Below, piece by piece: positions 19,940 to 29,505 of a DNA stretch of 64,000 nucleotides. The position numbers and the translations under genes were made by a program. This DNA comes from Niveibacterium sp. SC-1. GTDB lineage: Bacteria; Pseudomonadota; Gammaproteobacteria; Burkholderiales; Rhodocyclaceae. The DNA lies in NCBI RefSeq assembly GCF_038235435.1, contig NZ_CP151275.1:3906001-3970000 (forward strand), read 5' to 3'. Below the pieces are notes generated by a model, which had not been told where the DNA came from, did not search any database, and saw only the letters and a list, made by a program, of their open reading frames with translations. Position 1 is the first letter of the stretch; every line of letters begins with the position of its first letter.

Positions 19940-20269
19940 TCAAGCGCTCAGAAGATGGCGCGTCACCTTGTGCTCAAGGACTCGAATCAACGCCGGGTCC
20001 ATGAACTCATAGTTGTCCGGTATGTCCAGGCAGACAATGCGCTGCCCCTTGATGTGCTTCCTGAACTTCGAGGTGAGCTTGCCGTGATGCGCCTTTTCCA
20101 TCACGAAGATCAGCTCGGCCCATTCGAGCAACTCCCCGGTCACGGGATTCTCGGCGTCATGGTTCAGGCCCGCGGAAGAGCACTCGATGTCGGGATGGGA
20201 GGCGAACACCTGTTCCGCAGTTGGACTCCGGAGTTTGTTCTGGCTGCAGACGAAGAGGACGTTGCGCAT
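19940..20269 (-). CDS. Low-molecular-weight protein tyrosine phosphatase-like protein
   Basis: A 109-residue short member of the LMW-PTP/arsenate reductase fold. The N-terminal P-loop VLFVCSQNKLRSPTAE has the CX5RS catalytic signature. A later LDIPDNYEFMDPALI supplies a DP pair where the general acid normally sits. It is shorter than classical LMW-PTPs (about 140-160 residues) and matches the short PTP-like subgroup. Substrate is unknown. Neighbours on both sides are uncharacterised membrane proteins on the same strand. Confidence 0.8.
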   Translation of the reverse strand: MRNVLFVCSQNKLRSPTAEQVFASHPDIECSSAGLNHDAENPVTGELLEWAELIFVMEKAHHGKLTSKFRKHIKGQRIVCLDIPDNYEFMDPALIRVLEHKVTRHLLSA

Positions 20270-20284
20270 GGCTGCGGGTGCTCT

Positions 20285-20917
20285 CTAGCTTTCGAGCGGA
20301 GAAAGCGTGGCGTGCAGCAGCGCCTTCATCTGCCCGTATTCCGAGCCCTGATGACAAGTCGCAACGAACTCTCGCGGACCACCGTCGGAAAAGTTGTCGA
20401 TGATCCGGTCCACCCAAGCGCCGCGGAGGACAAACCACCGAGCCCTTCCAAGCTCATTCCCCGAATCTATCTCGCGCACCGAATACGTGTACTCCACAAG
20501 CCTGCCGTTCTCGCTCACATCACGCGCGAGGGCGTAGTTCGCTGAAAATTCCGTGGATGAAGTCATACCCTCTTTGCCGTCAACGAAGGTCGATCTGTCG
20601 ACACGCAGCTCAGAAGCGGAAAAACCCTGGGCCTCAACGAACCTATACCCGAAGTCCTTCGCTGAGCCCTGGTCGACGGAATAGCGGAACGCGAATCGCA
20701 CGCCTTCGACCCTCTCAGCCCTGGATTTGACCACGACACCGAGACCGTTCTCGCAGGCCTGTTCAAGCTTGCGGTCGGCAAGATTCGAATCGGCGACAAC
20801 CACGCCCAAGAATGCAAACACGATCATGAACTGCAGTGGCGGTCCCAGACGCCAGGTCAGCGCGAAGAAGGCAGCCAAGACGAGAAACACGACTGCAACA
20901 AAGAGAACCCCACCCAT
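20285..20917 (-). CDS. Hypothetical membrane-anchored protein
   Basis: A 210-residue protein. Two closely spaced N-terminal helices (GVLFVAVVFLVLAAFFALTW, FMIVFAFLGVVVADS) are followed by a soluble domain with beta-strand character (VRFAFRYSVDQG, LVEYTYSVRE). The start at 20917 follows a GGAGGGG ribosome site. It lies 15 bp upstream of the PTP-like gene, so the three small genes at 19647-20917 probably form one transcript. I do not recognise a family. Confidence 0.55.
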   Translation of the reverse strand: MGGVLFVAVVFLVLAAFFALTWRLGPPLQFMIVFAFLGVVVADSNLADRKLEQACENGLGVVVKSRAERVEGVRFAFRYSVDQGSAKDFGYRFVEAQGFSASELRVDRSTFVDGKEGMTSSTEFSANYALARDVSENGRLVEYTYSVREIDSGNELGRARWFVLRGAWVDRIIDNFSDGGPREFVATCHQGSEYGQMKALLHATLSPLES

Positions 20918-21203
20918 TCGTTTCGCCCCTCCCTGCATGTGGTGACAGCGCCGGACCATCGGACCCGAGAGCGCCCACCGGTTGATACGCCTTCCTCGGA
21001 ACCCAATGACATCTGCGTGATCAGGTCATTTTCTCGCGCCCCCCAAGACGTTGCACTCGAGCACGAGTGTTCAAGTCTAGGAAGCCATAAAGTGATCGGT
21101 GTTGCTTCCGAGCAAGACTTCTTAGCGGGACGTCGGGACTTCGAGACTTCACATGCTGACGCCATGACCATCACCGCGGATCAACAGGCAGTACCAAACC
21201 CGA

Positions 21204-21857
21204 CTACTCCTCCCCCGCATCCAATATCCCCTCCCTGATCGCGAAGCGAACCAGCTCCGTGATATCGCCAATCCCAAGCTTGCTCATCAGCCTGCTCCGA
21301 TATGTCTCTACAGTCTTCACCGAGAGATGCAGCGTCTCGGCAATGACCGCGCTGGAGCGGCCGCGGACGACGAGGCCGAGGACCTGGCGTTCGCGGAGCG
21401 AGAGGGTGTTGAGGGGGTCGGCGGCGGTGGTTTCTTCGCTGGCGGAGAGGGCCTTTTGCGCCATGGCGGCGACGGCGGGCGACCAGACGTAGCGGCCGGC
21501 GGCGACGGCGCCGATCGCGGCGATGAGTTCGCTGCCGCTGGCGCCCTTGAGCACGTAGCCCAGCGCGCCGTTCTGCACGGCGTCGGAGACCTGGCGCGGC
21601 TGCGCGATCATGGTGAGAACGAGCGCGCGCGAGGGCAGCTTGCGGCGCTGCATTTCGGCAAGCAGTTCGATGCCCGAGCGCTCGCCGAGCGAGAGGTCGA
21701 CCAGCACCACGTCGGGTTCAAGCCGCACGATTTCCGGCAGCACCGAGGCGACGTCGCCGCCCTCGCCTACCACGGTGTAGCCGGCGGGTTCGAGGAGCGC
21801 GCGCAGGCCACCGCGCAGCACGGCGTGGTCATCGACCAGGTAGAGCGTGTGGCTCAT
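21204..21857 (-). CDS. NarL/FixJ-family response regulator
   Basis: A 217-residue regulator. The receiver has DD9-10, phospho-acceptor Asp54 (VLVDLSLG) and Lys in YVLKGA. The C-terminal LuxR-type helix-turn-helix reads SLRERQVLGLVVRG and VKTVETYRSRLMSKLGI. The start overlaps the stop of the sensor kinase by 4 nt, so the two are co-translated. Targets are unknown; the divergently transcribed peptide-GH3 operon is a possible one. Confidence 0.92.
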   Translation of the reverse strand: MSHTLYLVDDHAVLRGGLRALLEPAGYTVVGEGGDVASVLPEIVRLEPDVVLVDLSLGERSGIELLAEMQRRKLPSRALVLTMIAQPRQVSDAVQNGALGYVLKGASGSELIAAIGAVAAGRYVWSPAVAAMAQKALSASEETTAADPLNTLSLRERQVLGLVVRGRSSAVIAETLHLSVKTVETYRSRLMSKLGIGDITELVRFAIREGILDAGEE

Positions 21858-23788
21858 GCGGCGTACTCCAGGCGGATGCGGGTGCCGTGCCCCGTCTCGC
21901 CCGAGCGCACCACCAGGATGGCGCCGATGCCGAGCGCGCGTTCGCGCATGCCGACCATGCCGAGGTGGCCGGCGCGCGGCTGCTGGTCGTCCTGCGCGAG
22001 GCCTTCTCCGTCGTCTTCGACTTCCAGCACGAATCCTCCCGCAGCGAGCCGCAATGCGATGCGCAGATGCGCACAGCCGGAATGCTTGAGCGCGTTGGCG
22101 ATCGCCTCGCGCGCCACCATGAAGGCCGCGTACTCAGCATCGCGCGGCCAGCGCACCGCGTTGAGCGACGCGTCGGCCTCGAAGCTTGTCTGCACCTGCG
22201 GATGCGCGAAGGCCTGCGTCTGGGCCTCGTTGTCCAGCGCGATCGCGAGGCCCTGCTCTTCCAGCAGCACCGGGCGCAGATCGTCCAGCACCTCACGCAC
22301 CTCGGTCATGCCACGATCGATAAGCGTGGACACCTCCGACCACGCATGCCGCAGCGAGGGATCGTCGCCCGGCGGCAGGCGGGTGCGCAGCGCGTCGACG
22401 AAGATGCGCAGCGAGGTGAAGGTCTGGCCAAGCTGGTCGTGCAGGAGTTGTGCGAGCCGGCGGTTGGTCTTCTGCTCGGCCTCCATCAGGTCGTGCGTGA
22501 GCGCAGAGAGCTGCTTGCGGTAGCGGGCCAGTGCCTGTTCGGAAGCGACGCGTTCGGTCACGTCGCGCGCGATCAGGGTGAGCATGCGGCCCTTCGCCGA
22601 GCGGGTGCGGGTTGCGGACACTTCGAGGTGGCGCTCGCTGCCATCGGCGGCCGGGAGCGAGGTCATCAGCGGCGCGCCACCTTCTGTATCGAGCTGCGCC
22701 ACCCAGGCTTTCAGCGGTTCGATGGTGAGGGCCTGCGCCTGCGGCCCGAAGAGCCGCTCGGCCGCCGGGTTGGCGAAGTGCACGCGGCCCGCGTCGTCGA
22801 GCCCGACGATCGCATCGCTCGCGCCGGACACGATGTTCGCCAGCTGCGCCTCACCGGCGCGGATCTTCTCTTCGGCCTCGCGCCGCTCGCTCAGGTCGCG
22901 CACCAGCATCGCGTGGCCGATGATGAGGCCGTCGTCGTCCCGCTGCGGATAGAGCCGCACGTTGGCCCAGAAGGCTTCTCCGCCTTGACGCAACAGCCAG
23001 CCCTCATGCTCGGCGCGCTCACCGGCCAGTGACTGCGCCAGCAAGCCGGGCGGGAAGCCGCCGTGCGGCACCTCCACGGCGAAGAGCGCGGATACCGCAC
23101 TGCCCAGCACCTCGCGCGCGTCGCGGCCGAAGAGCGCGGCGGCATTGCGGGTCCAGCTCTCCACGCGGCCGTGAGGCGAGAGCTGCAGGATCGCGATGTC
23201 GGTGGCCGCATCGATCAGCAGTTCCGCCTGGTGCCGCGCGATCCGCACCTCCTCACTCAGGTTGGTGTGCACGCCCAGGTAGCCGAGGAAGCGTTCTCCC
23301 TCGAAGAGCGGCGAGGTGTACCACTGGACCCAGGCGTGGCTGCCGTCCTTCTTCACATGCACGCTGCGGCCACGCAACGCCACGCGGTCCTCACGCATGC
23401 GGGCGAGGTGCTCCTCGACCCTGCCGGGCTCCTGGTCGGGCATCCACAGGCCCACCGGCGACTGGCCGGCGAACTGCGCATTGGGGTAGCCGGTCATCGT
23501 TTCGCCCGCGGGGTTCTGATAGACGATGCGGAAATCCGCGTCGTAGAGCACCAGGCCCACCGGCATCTCGCGCAGCAGCTGCCACACCGCCTGCGGGCTC
23601 GCCATGGCGAGCGCGGCCGCGCGGGCCTCGCGCTCGGTCGCGGTGCGGCCGGCCTCGGAAAGCCAGTGCCACACCCGGGCGAACCAGCGTTGGTCCGACA
23701 CCAGGCTGCCGGCGCCGGCCGAATCCGGCGCTACTTCCGTGCCACTGGCTTCCGCACCGCCTTCACCCACGCGTTTGCGGGCTTCCAT
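21854..23788 (-). CDS. Cytosolic multi-PAS sensor histidine kinase (HisKA_3)
   Basis: A 644-residue sensor with no transmembrane segment. It has three PAS-like units (near residues 68-190, 195-310 and 312-430; FRIVYQNPAGETMTGYP marks the first) and a HisKA_3 dimerisation helix with LAQLLHDQLGQT holding the phospho-His. A C-terminal HATPase reads EVEDDGEGL, then GHLGMVGMRERA. Cytosolic PAS stacks usually read redox, oxygen or metabolic state. It phosphorylates the overlapping NarL-type regulator. Confidence 0.9.
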   Translation of the reverse strand: MEARKRVGEGGAEASGTEVAPDSAGAGSLVSDQRWFARVWHWLSEAGRTATEREARAAALAMASPQAVWQLLREMPVGLVLYDADFRIVYQNPAGETMTGYPNAQFAGQSPVGLWMPDQEPGRVEEHLARMREDRVALRGRSVHVKKDGSHAWVQWYTSPLFEGERFLGYLGVHTNLSEEVRIARHQAELLIDAATDIAILQLSPHGRVESWTRNAAALFGRDAREVLGSAVSALFAVEVPHGGFPPGLLAQSLAGERAEHEGWLLRQGGEAFWANVRLYPQRDDDGLIIGHAMLVRDLSERREAEEKIRAGEAQLANIVSGASDAIVGLDDAGRVHFANPAAERLFGPQAQALTIEPLKAWVAQLDTEGGAPLMTSLPAADGSERHLEVSATRTRSAKGRMLTLIARDVTERVASEQALARYRKQLSALTHDLMEAEQKTNRRLAQLLHDQLGQTFTSLRIFVDALRTRLPPGDDPSLRHAWSEVSTLIDRGMTEVREVLDDLRPVLLEEQGLAIALDNEAQTQAFAHPQVQTSFEADASLNAVRWPRDAEYAAFMVAREAIANALKHSGCAHLRIALRLAAGGFVLEVEDDGEGLAQDDQQPRAGHLGMVGMRERALGIGAILVVRSGETGHGTRIRLEYAA

Positions 23789-24004
23789 CTCCGCGTCCTT
23801 TCACGGCCTCGGCCGCTGCATTGTCAAAGTCTCCCGGACAGACCGCCCGCCCCTGCCTGACTAGACTGAGCTCAAAAGAAACGACAACAGGCATGCGTGC
23901 GCATGCGGCACGCGGTGGCGACATCTTCGCACCCGCCCGCCGGCGCCGGCTTGCACGCGTTGCGAAACACCCCTCCAGAGTTTGAAAAAACAAAGGAGCA
24001 ACTC

Positions 24005-24187
24005 ATGGAACGGAATTTCGTCAAAAGCAGTCCGCTGGTCACCACGATGGCGGCACTCTCTGCAATCGGCGTGGGCGGATGGCTGATGGCCCTGATCCTC
24101 AGCCGCCCCGCCCCGTACGTCGCCGACACCGAGGAAGGCTCCTCGCTGGAAGCGGACCTCGCCACCCCGAACTCAGACCACCACTAA
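24005..24187 (+). CDS. Small single-span membrane peptide before GH3
   Basis: A 60-residue peptide with a basic N-terminus, one transmembrane helix (VTTMAALSAIGVGGWLMALIL) and an acidic, His-ending tail (EEGSSLEADLATP). The ATG at 24005 has a strong AAAGGAG ribosome site. It precedes the GH3 gene by 18 bp and probably shares its transcript. The family is unknown. Confidence 0.6.
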   Translation: MERNFVKSSPLVTTMAALSAIGVGGWLMALILSRPAPYVADTEEGSSLEADLATPNSDHH

Positions 24188-24205
24188 TCAGCCCCGGAGA
24201 CATCC

Positions 24206-26527
24206 ATGCCGCAGCCCGCACTGAACCCGCACAAGCAACGCGCCGCCGAACTGGTCGCCCGCATGAGCATCGAGGAGCAGGCGCTCCTGCTCTCCGGTGA
24301 CGGCCCCTGGCGCACGCATGGCATCGAGCGGCTCGGCATCCCGCCGGTGGTGGTCTCCGACGGCCCGCACGGCCTGCGCAAGCTGGAGGACTCCGGCGCG
24401 CTGATGAACCGCAGCGTCCCGGCCACCTGCTTCCCCACCGCGTCCGCCCTTTCTGCCACCTGGAACACCGCGCTCACGCGCGAACTGGGCGCAGCGCTGG
24501 GGCGCGAGGCACAGGCGCAGAAAGTGGACGTGCTGCTCGGACCGGGCGTGAACATCAAGCGCTCACCCTTGGGCGGCCGCAACTTCGAATACTTCTCCGA
24601 AGACCCGCTGCTCGCCGGCAGCATCGCCGCGGCCTACATCAACGGCGTGCAGAGCGAAGGCGTGGGCACCTCGCTCAAGCACTTCGCGGCCAACAGCCAG
24701 GAAGACGCGCGCATGACGACCGACTCCGTGGTCGACGCGCGCACGCTCAACGAGATCTACCTGCCCGCCTTCGAACAGGCGGTGCGCGAGTCGCAGCCCT
24801 GGACCGTGATGAGCGCCTACAACCTGGTCAACGGCACCTACGCCTCCGAGCACCGCGCGCTGCTCGACGGCGTGCTTCGCGGCCAGTGGGGTTTCGACGG
24901 CCTGGTCGTTTCCGACTGGGGTGGCATCAACGACCGCGCCAAGGGCGTGGAAGCCGGCAACGACCTGGAGATGCCCGGCAGCGGCGAACACAACCGCAAC
25001 AAGCTGATCGCCGCCGTGCGCGAAGGGCGCCTGGCCAAGGAAGCACTGGCCCGCTGCGCCACCGAAGTCGTGGCGCTCGCCCTGCGTGCCGCCGAAGCCC
25101 GCAAGGCCAACGCCCAGTTCGACGCAGACGCCCACCACGCACTTGCCCGCCGCATCGGTGGCGAAGCCGTGGTGCTGCTCAAGAACGAAGGCGACGTGCT
25201 GCCCCTGCCGGCAGGCAAGAAGGTCGCGCTGATCGGCCGCTTCGCCCGCACGCCGCGCTTCCAGGGTGCGGGCAGCTCGATGGTGAACCCGATCCGCATC
25301 ACCAACGCCTATGACGAGCTCGCCGCCCTGCTCGGCGAACAACAGCTATCCTACGCCGCCGCCTACGACGGCGAAGGCGACACCACCGACGCGCAGATCG
25401 AAGAGGCCGTGCGCACCGCCGCCGCGGCAGACATCGCGGTGGTCTTCGCCGGCCTGCCCGACAGCTACGAGAGCGAAGGCTGGGACCGCCGCAACATCGC
25501 GATGCCCGCGGGCCATGTGCGCCTGATCGAGGCCGTGGCGGCGGTGCAGAGCAAGGTGGTCGTGGTGCTGCTCAATGGCTCGGCCGTGGAAATGCCGTGG
25601 GCCGGCAAGGTGAAGGGCATCGTCGAAGGCTGGCTCGGCGGCCAGGCCGGCGGCGGCGCGCTCGCCGACGTGCTGAGCGGCAAGGTCAATCCTTCCGGCA
25701 AGCTCGCCGAGACTTTCCCCGTCGCACTGAAGGACTCGCCCGCGCATCCCTACTTCCCCAGCCACACCCGCTCCGCGGTGTATGGCGAAGGTGTGTTCGT
25801 CGGCTACCGCCACTTCGATGCGCGCGAAATCACCCCGCTCTTCCCCTTCGGTTTCGGGCTCTCCTACACCCGCTTTGCCTACACCGGCATCCGCGCTGCC
25901 GCGCAGTTCGATGCCAGTGGCGACGACAGCTTCACCGTGGAGGTGAGCATCAAGAACGTCGGCCCGCGCGTAGGCCAGGAAGTGGTGCAGCTTTACGTGC
26001 ATGAAGAAGCACCCGCCCTGCCGCGTCCGCCGCAGGAGCTGCGCGCCTTCGACAAGGTCACGCTCGAACCCGGCCAGGAAAAGACCGTGCGCCTCACCCT
26101 GCGCCGCCGCGACTTCGCCTACTACGATGCGCAAGCCCAGGCCTGGACCGTGAAGCCCGGCCGCTTCGAGATCCGCGTCGGTGGCAGCTCGCGCGACCTG
26201 CCGCTCACCCTGCCGCTGGAAGTGACCAACACCCGCAAGGTCGCCAAGCGCCTCACGCTGCACTCCGTCCCGCGCGAACTGAAAGAGCTCGCCGGCGGCG
26301 CCGCCCTCTACAGCGAAGTCCTCGCCGCACTGGGCTTCGCCAACGCCGACGCGCCAATCAGCGATTCCCAAGGCACGCCGGACGAAGTGGCCGCCGCGCG
26401 CAAGGCGCAGATGTCGCTGCTCTCCTTCGTGGATGAGATGCCGCTGGTGAAAGTGCCCGCGTTCTCGCAGGGGCGCATGACGGATGCGCGGCTGGAGGAA
26501 ATCCTGCTGCGCCAGTCGCAAGGCTGA
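24206..26527 (+). CDS. GH3 family beta-glucosidase
   Basis: A 773-residue glycoside hydrolase of family 3. Domain 1 barrel motifs include LGPGVNIKRSPLGGRNFEYFSEDP (in two parts), KHFAANSQE (158-166) and the nucleophile Asp237 in VVSDWGG. The alpha/beta sandwich domain follows, then a fibronectin III-like C-terminal domain (FTVEVSIKNVGPRVGQEVVQLY). There is no signal peptide, so it is probably cytosolic and splits beta-linked oligosaccharides. An extra 100 or so residues at the C-terminus go beyond the Fn3 domain. A terminator follows. Confidence 0.93.
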   Translation: MPQPALNPHKQRAAELVARMSIEEQALLLSGDGPWRTHGIERLGIPPVVVSDGPHGLRKLEDSGALMNRSVPATCFPTASALSATWNTALTRELGAALGREAQAQKVDVLLGPGVNIKRSPLGGRNFEYFSEDPLLAGSIAAAYINGVQSEGVGTSLKHFAANSQEDARMTTDSVVDARTLNEIYLPAFEQAVRESQPWTVMSAYNLVNGTYASEHRALLDGVLRGQWGFDGLVVSDWGGINDRAKGVEAGNDLEMPGSGEHNRNKLIAAVREGRLAKEALARCATEVVALALRAAEARKANAQFDADAHHALARRIGGEAVVLLKNEGDVLPLPAGKKVALIGRFARTPRFQGAGSSMVNPIRITNAYDELAALLGEQQLSYAAAYDGEGDTTDAQIEEAVRTAAAADIAVVFAGLPDSYESEGWDRRNIAMPAGHVRLIEAVAAVQSKVVVVLLNGSAVEMPWAGKVKGIVEGWLGGQAGGGALADVLSGKVNPSGKLAETFPVALKDSPAHPYFPSHTRSAVYGEGVFVGYRHFDAREITPLFPFGFGLSYTRFAYTGIRAAAQFDASGDDSFTVEVSIKNVGPRVGQEVVQLYVHEEAPALPRPPQELRAFDKVTLEPGQEKTVRLTLRRRDFAYYDAQAQAWTVKPGRFEIRVGGSSRDLPLTLPLEVTNTRKVAKRLTLHSVPRELKELAGGAALYSEVLAALGFANADAPISDSQGTPDEVAAARKAQMSLLSFVDEMPLVKVPAFSQGRMTDARLEEILLRQSQG

Positions 26528-26588
26528 GATCCGGGCCCGCTATCCGGCGCGCGCTGCGTGTCGGGTAGCGGCCGCCTGTAGCTGCATG

Positions 26589-26613
26589 AAGCCCGCCCAG
26601 TGCGGGCTTTTTT
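26589..26613 (+). terminator. Rho-independent terminator after GH3
   Basis: AAGCCCGC-CCAGT-GCGGGCTT forms an 8-bp stem followed by a run of T. Confidence 0.93.
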
Positions 26614-26738
26614 GCTGACTGCGGCTACGCGCGCTTACCGCTGTCGTCGGCGCGGCGTCCGACACCTGCGGCCCGCCTCCGGGGAAAGACCGATAATGGC
26701 GGCCTACCCGCTATCGAACGCCCTTTCAGGATTCCCCC

Positions 26739-28952
26739 ATGGAAATCAAAGTCAATTTCCTCGACAAGCTTCGTCAGGAAGCGAAGTTCGACGACTTCGC
26801 GGTCATCGCCGACCAGCCCATCCGCTACAAGGGCGATGGCTCTGCACCGGGGCCGTTCGACTACTTCCTGGCCTCGTCGGCCCTGTGCGCGGCCTACTTC
26901 GTGAAGGCGTATTGCGACGCGCGCGACATCCCGACGGAACACATGCGCCTGTCGCACAACAACATCGTCGATCCGGAGAATCGCTACAAGCAGACCTTCA
27001 AGATCCAGATCGAGTTGCCGGCCGACCTCTCCGAGAAGGACCGCCAGGGCATCCTGCGTTCCATCGATCGCTGCACGGTGAAGCGCGTGGTGCAGAACGT
27101 CCCGGACTTCATCATCGAGGAGGTGGAGAACCTGGACGCCGATGCGCAGGCCCTGCTGACGCCGAACATGGCCTCGGAAACCAGCACCACCATCCTCGGC
27201 AAGGACCTGCCGCTGGAAGAGACCATCGCCAACATGTCGGGCGTCCTGGCGAACCTCGGCATGAAGATCGAGATCGCTTCCTGGCGCAACATCGTTCCCA
27301 ACGTATGGTCATTGCATATCCGCGATGCGCACTCGCCGATGTGTTTCACCAACGGCAAGGGCGCGACCAAGGAAAGCGCGCTGGCCTCCGCCCTGGGTGA
27401 GTTCATCGAGCGCGCGAACTGCAATCACTTCTACAACGATCAGTTCTGGGGCGAGGAGATCGGCAACGCGGCCTTCGTGCACTACCCCGACGAGCGCTGG
27501 TTCAAGCCCGGCAAGAAAGATGCACTGCCAGCCGGACTGCTCGACGAGTACAGCCTAGCGATCTACGACGCCGACGGCGAGCTGCGCGGCTCGCATCTGT
27601 ACGACACAAACTCGGGCAACACCGGGCGCGGCATCTGTGCGCTGCCCTACGTGCGCCAGTCGGATGGCGAGGTGGTGTACTTCCCGACCAACCTGATCGA
27701 CAACCTCTTCCTCAGCAATGGCATGAGCGCTGGCAACACGCTGGCCGAGGCGCAGGTGCAGTGTCTGTCGGAGATCTTCGAACGCGCGGTGAAGCGCGAA
27801 ATCCTCGAAGCCGAGATCGCCCTGCCCGACGTGCCGCAGGAAGTCCTGGCCAAATACCCCGGCATCCTCGCCGGCATCAAGGGCCTGGAAGAGCAAGGCT
27901 TTCCGGTGCTGGTGAAGGACGCGTCACTGGGTGGGGAATATCCGGTGATGTGCGTCACCTTGATGAACCCGCGTACGGGCGGTGTGTTCGCCTCCTTCGG
28001 CGCGCACCCGAGCTTCGAAGTCGCGCTGGAACGCAGTCTCACGGAGCTGCTGCAGGGGCGCAGTTTCGAAGGCCTTAACGACCTGCCGCGGCCCACCTTC
28101 GAAAGCAACGCCGTCACCGAGCCGAACAATTTCGTCGAGCACTTCATCGACTCCAGCGGCGTGGTGTCCTGGCGCTTTTTCAGCGCCAAGGCCGATTACG
28201 ATTTCGTCGAGTGGGACTTCTCCGGGCAGGGTGAAAACTCCAACGCCGAGGAAGCCGCGATGCTGTTCGGCATCCTCGAAGGCATGGGCAAGGAAGCGTA
28301 CATGGCGGTGTACGACCAGTTGGGCGCAACCGCCTGCCGCATCCTGGTGCCGGGTTATTCCGAGATCTACCCGGTCGAGGATCTGATCTGGGACAACACC
28401 AACAAGGCGCTCGCCTTCCGCGCCGACATCCTCAACCTGCATCGTCTCGACAATGCAGAGTTGGAGGCGCTGCTTGAACGTCTCGAAGACAGCGAGCTCG
28501 ACGACTACACCGACATCATCACTTTGATCGGCGTCGAGTTCGACGAGAACACGGACTGGGGCCAGCTCACGATCCTGGAGCTCAAGCTGCTGATCCATCT
28601 CGCCTTGAAACGCTTCGACTCCGCGCACGAACTGGTGGGGGCCTACCTGCAATACAACGAGAACACCGTCGAGCGCGGATTGTTCTACCAGGCCCTGAAT
28701 GTCGTGCTGGAAGTGCTGCTGGACGACGAGCTGGAACTCGCCGACTACGAGCCCAACTTCCGCCGCATGTTCGGCGACGCGCGGATGGACGCCGCGATGG
28801 GCTCGGTGGACGGCAGCGTGCGCTTCCACGGCCTCATGCCGACGAGCATGAAGTTGGAAGGGCTGGACAGGCATCAACGCCTGATCGATAGCTACAAGAA
28901 GCTGCACGCGGCGCGGAGCAAGGTGGCGCGCGTGGATCAAGCGCAGGAGTGA
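26739..28952 (+). CDS. OsmC-YcaO domain fusion protein
   Basis: A 737-residue cytosolic protein. Residues 1-130 are OsmC-like and keep the two cysteines of the thiol-peroxidase site (Cys50 in SSALCAAYF and Cys112 in IDRCTVKR). Residues about 190-560 are a YcaO domain of the E. coli YcaO type (FTNGKGATKESALASALGEFIERAN, then LSEIFERAVKREI), which activates amide backbones with ATP. The C-terminal 150 residues are helical and acidic, as in YcaO. E. coli YcaO is 586 residues long and lacks the OsmC part, and has been linked to RimO-dependent ribosomal S12 methylthiolation. It stands alone with no obvious partner or substrate peptide. Confidence 0.88.
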   Translation: MEIKVNFLDKLRQEAKFDDFAVIADQPIRYKGDGSAPGPFDYFLASSALCAAYFVKAYCDARDIPTEHMRLSHNNIVDPENRYKQTFKIQIELPADLSEKDRQGILRSIDRCTVKRVVQNVPDFIIEEVENLDADAQALLTPNMASETSTTILGKDLPLEETIANMSGVLANLGMKIEIASWRNIVPNVWSLHIRDAHSPMCFTNGKGATKESALASALGEFIERANCNHFYNDQFWGEEIGNAAFVHYPDERWFKPGKKDALPAGLLDEYSLAIYDADGELRGSHLYDTNSGNTGRGICALPYVRQSDGEVVYFPTNLIDNLFLSNGMSAGNTLAEAQVQCLSEIFERAVKREILEAEIALPDVPQEVLAKYPGILAGIKGLEEQGFPVLVKDASLGGEYPVMCVTLMNPRTGGVFASFGAHPSFEVALERSLTELLQGRSFEGLNDLPRPTFESNAVTEPNNFVEHFIDSSGVVSWRFFSAKADYDFVEWDFSGQGENSNAEEAAMLFGILEGMGKEAYMAVYDQLGATACRILVPGYSEIYPVEDLIWDNTNKALAFRADILNLHRLDNAELEALLERLEDSELDDYTDIITLIGVEFDENTDWGQLTILELKLLIHLALKRFDSAHELVGAYLQYNENTVERGLFYQALNVVLEVLLDDELELADYEPNFRRMFGDARMDAAMGSVDGSVRFHGLMPTSMKLEGLDRHQRLIDSYKKLHAARSKVARVDQAQE

Positions 28953-29121
28953 GCGATTGCGCGGGGGGAGAACACCTCCTGCGCACGACACTTGAATCGG
29001 CTCGCATCGCATGGCGCCAGACCCCGGCGACAAGACACGTGCAGTAGTCCGATTCGTTCAAGCCCTGCGGCGCGCGTCCACCCATATTTCAATCCTCATC
29101 ACATCCGATCGGAGGATTGCC

Positions 29122-29505
29122 ATGGAAGCCAAATCTGTCCAAACGATCCCGGCGCTCGCCGTTGCCGGCCTCGTGCTCTATTCGCCCCAACCCGAACGGC
29201 TGGTGAGCTTCTATCGCGATGCGCTTGGCGTCCCGCTGGAGGCGGCGGATCACGGCGGCATGGGCGGCCACCACGAAGCCATTCTGGGCGGTACTCACCT
29301 GGCGATCTGGAGCGCACGCAAGGGCCATGCTTCGGCGTCCATCGTGCCAACGCTGCGCGTCATGTCCTTGCGTGATGCCGAGGCATGCTTGCTGGCCGCG
29401 GGCGCGACCCTGATGCACCGGCCCATCAACCTCGGCGAAGGCAAGCGGGTGGCGGGCTTTGCCGACCCCGATGGCAGGGCCTTCCGCTTGATCGAGTTCA
29501 TATGA
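29122..29505 (+). CDS. VOC (glyoxalase/bleomycin resistance) family protein
   Basis: A 127-residue cytosolic protein with the paired beta-alpha-beta-beta-beta units of the vicinal-oxygen-chelate fold (VLYSPQPERLVSFYRDALGVPLE, then GKRVAGFADPDGRAFRLIEF). The ATG at 29122 has GGAGG 6 nt upstream. It overlaps the next gene, an AraC-type regulator, by 4 nt. Specific substrate is unknown. Confidence 0.85.
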   Translation: MEAKSVQTIPALAVAGLVLYSPQPERLVSFYRDALGVPLEAADHGGMGGHHEAILGGTHLAIWSARKGHASASIVPTLRVMSLRDAEACLLAAGATLMHRPINLGEGKRVAGFADPDGRAFRLIEFI

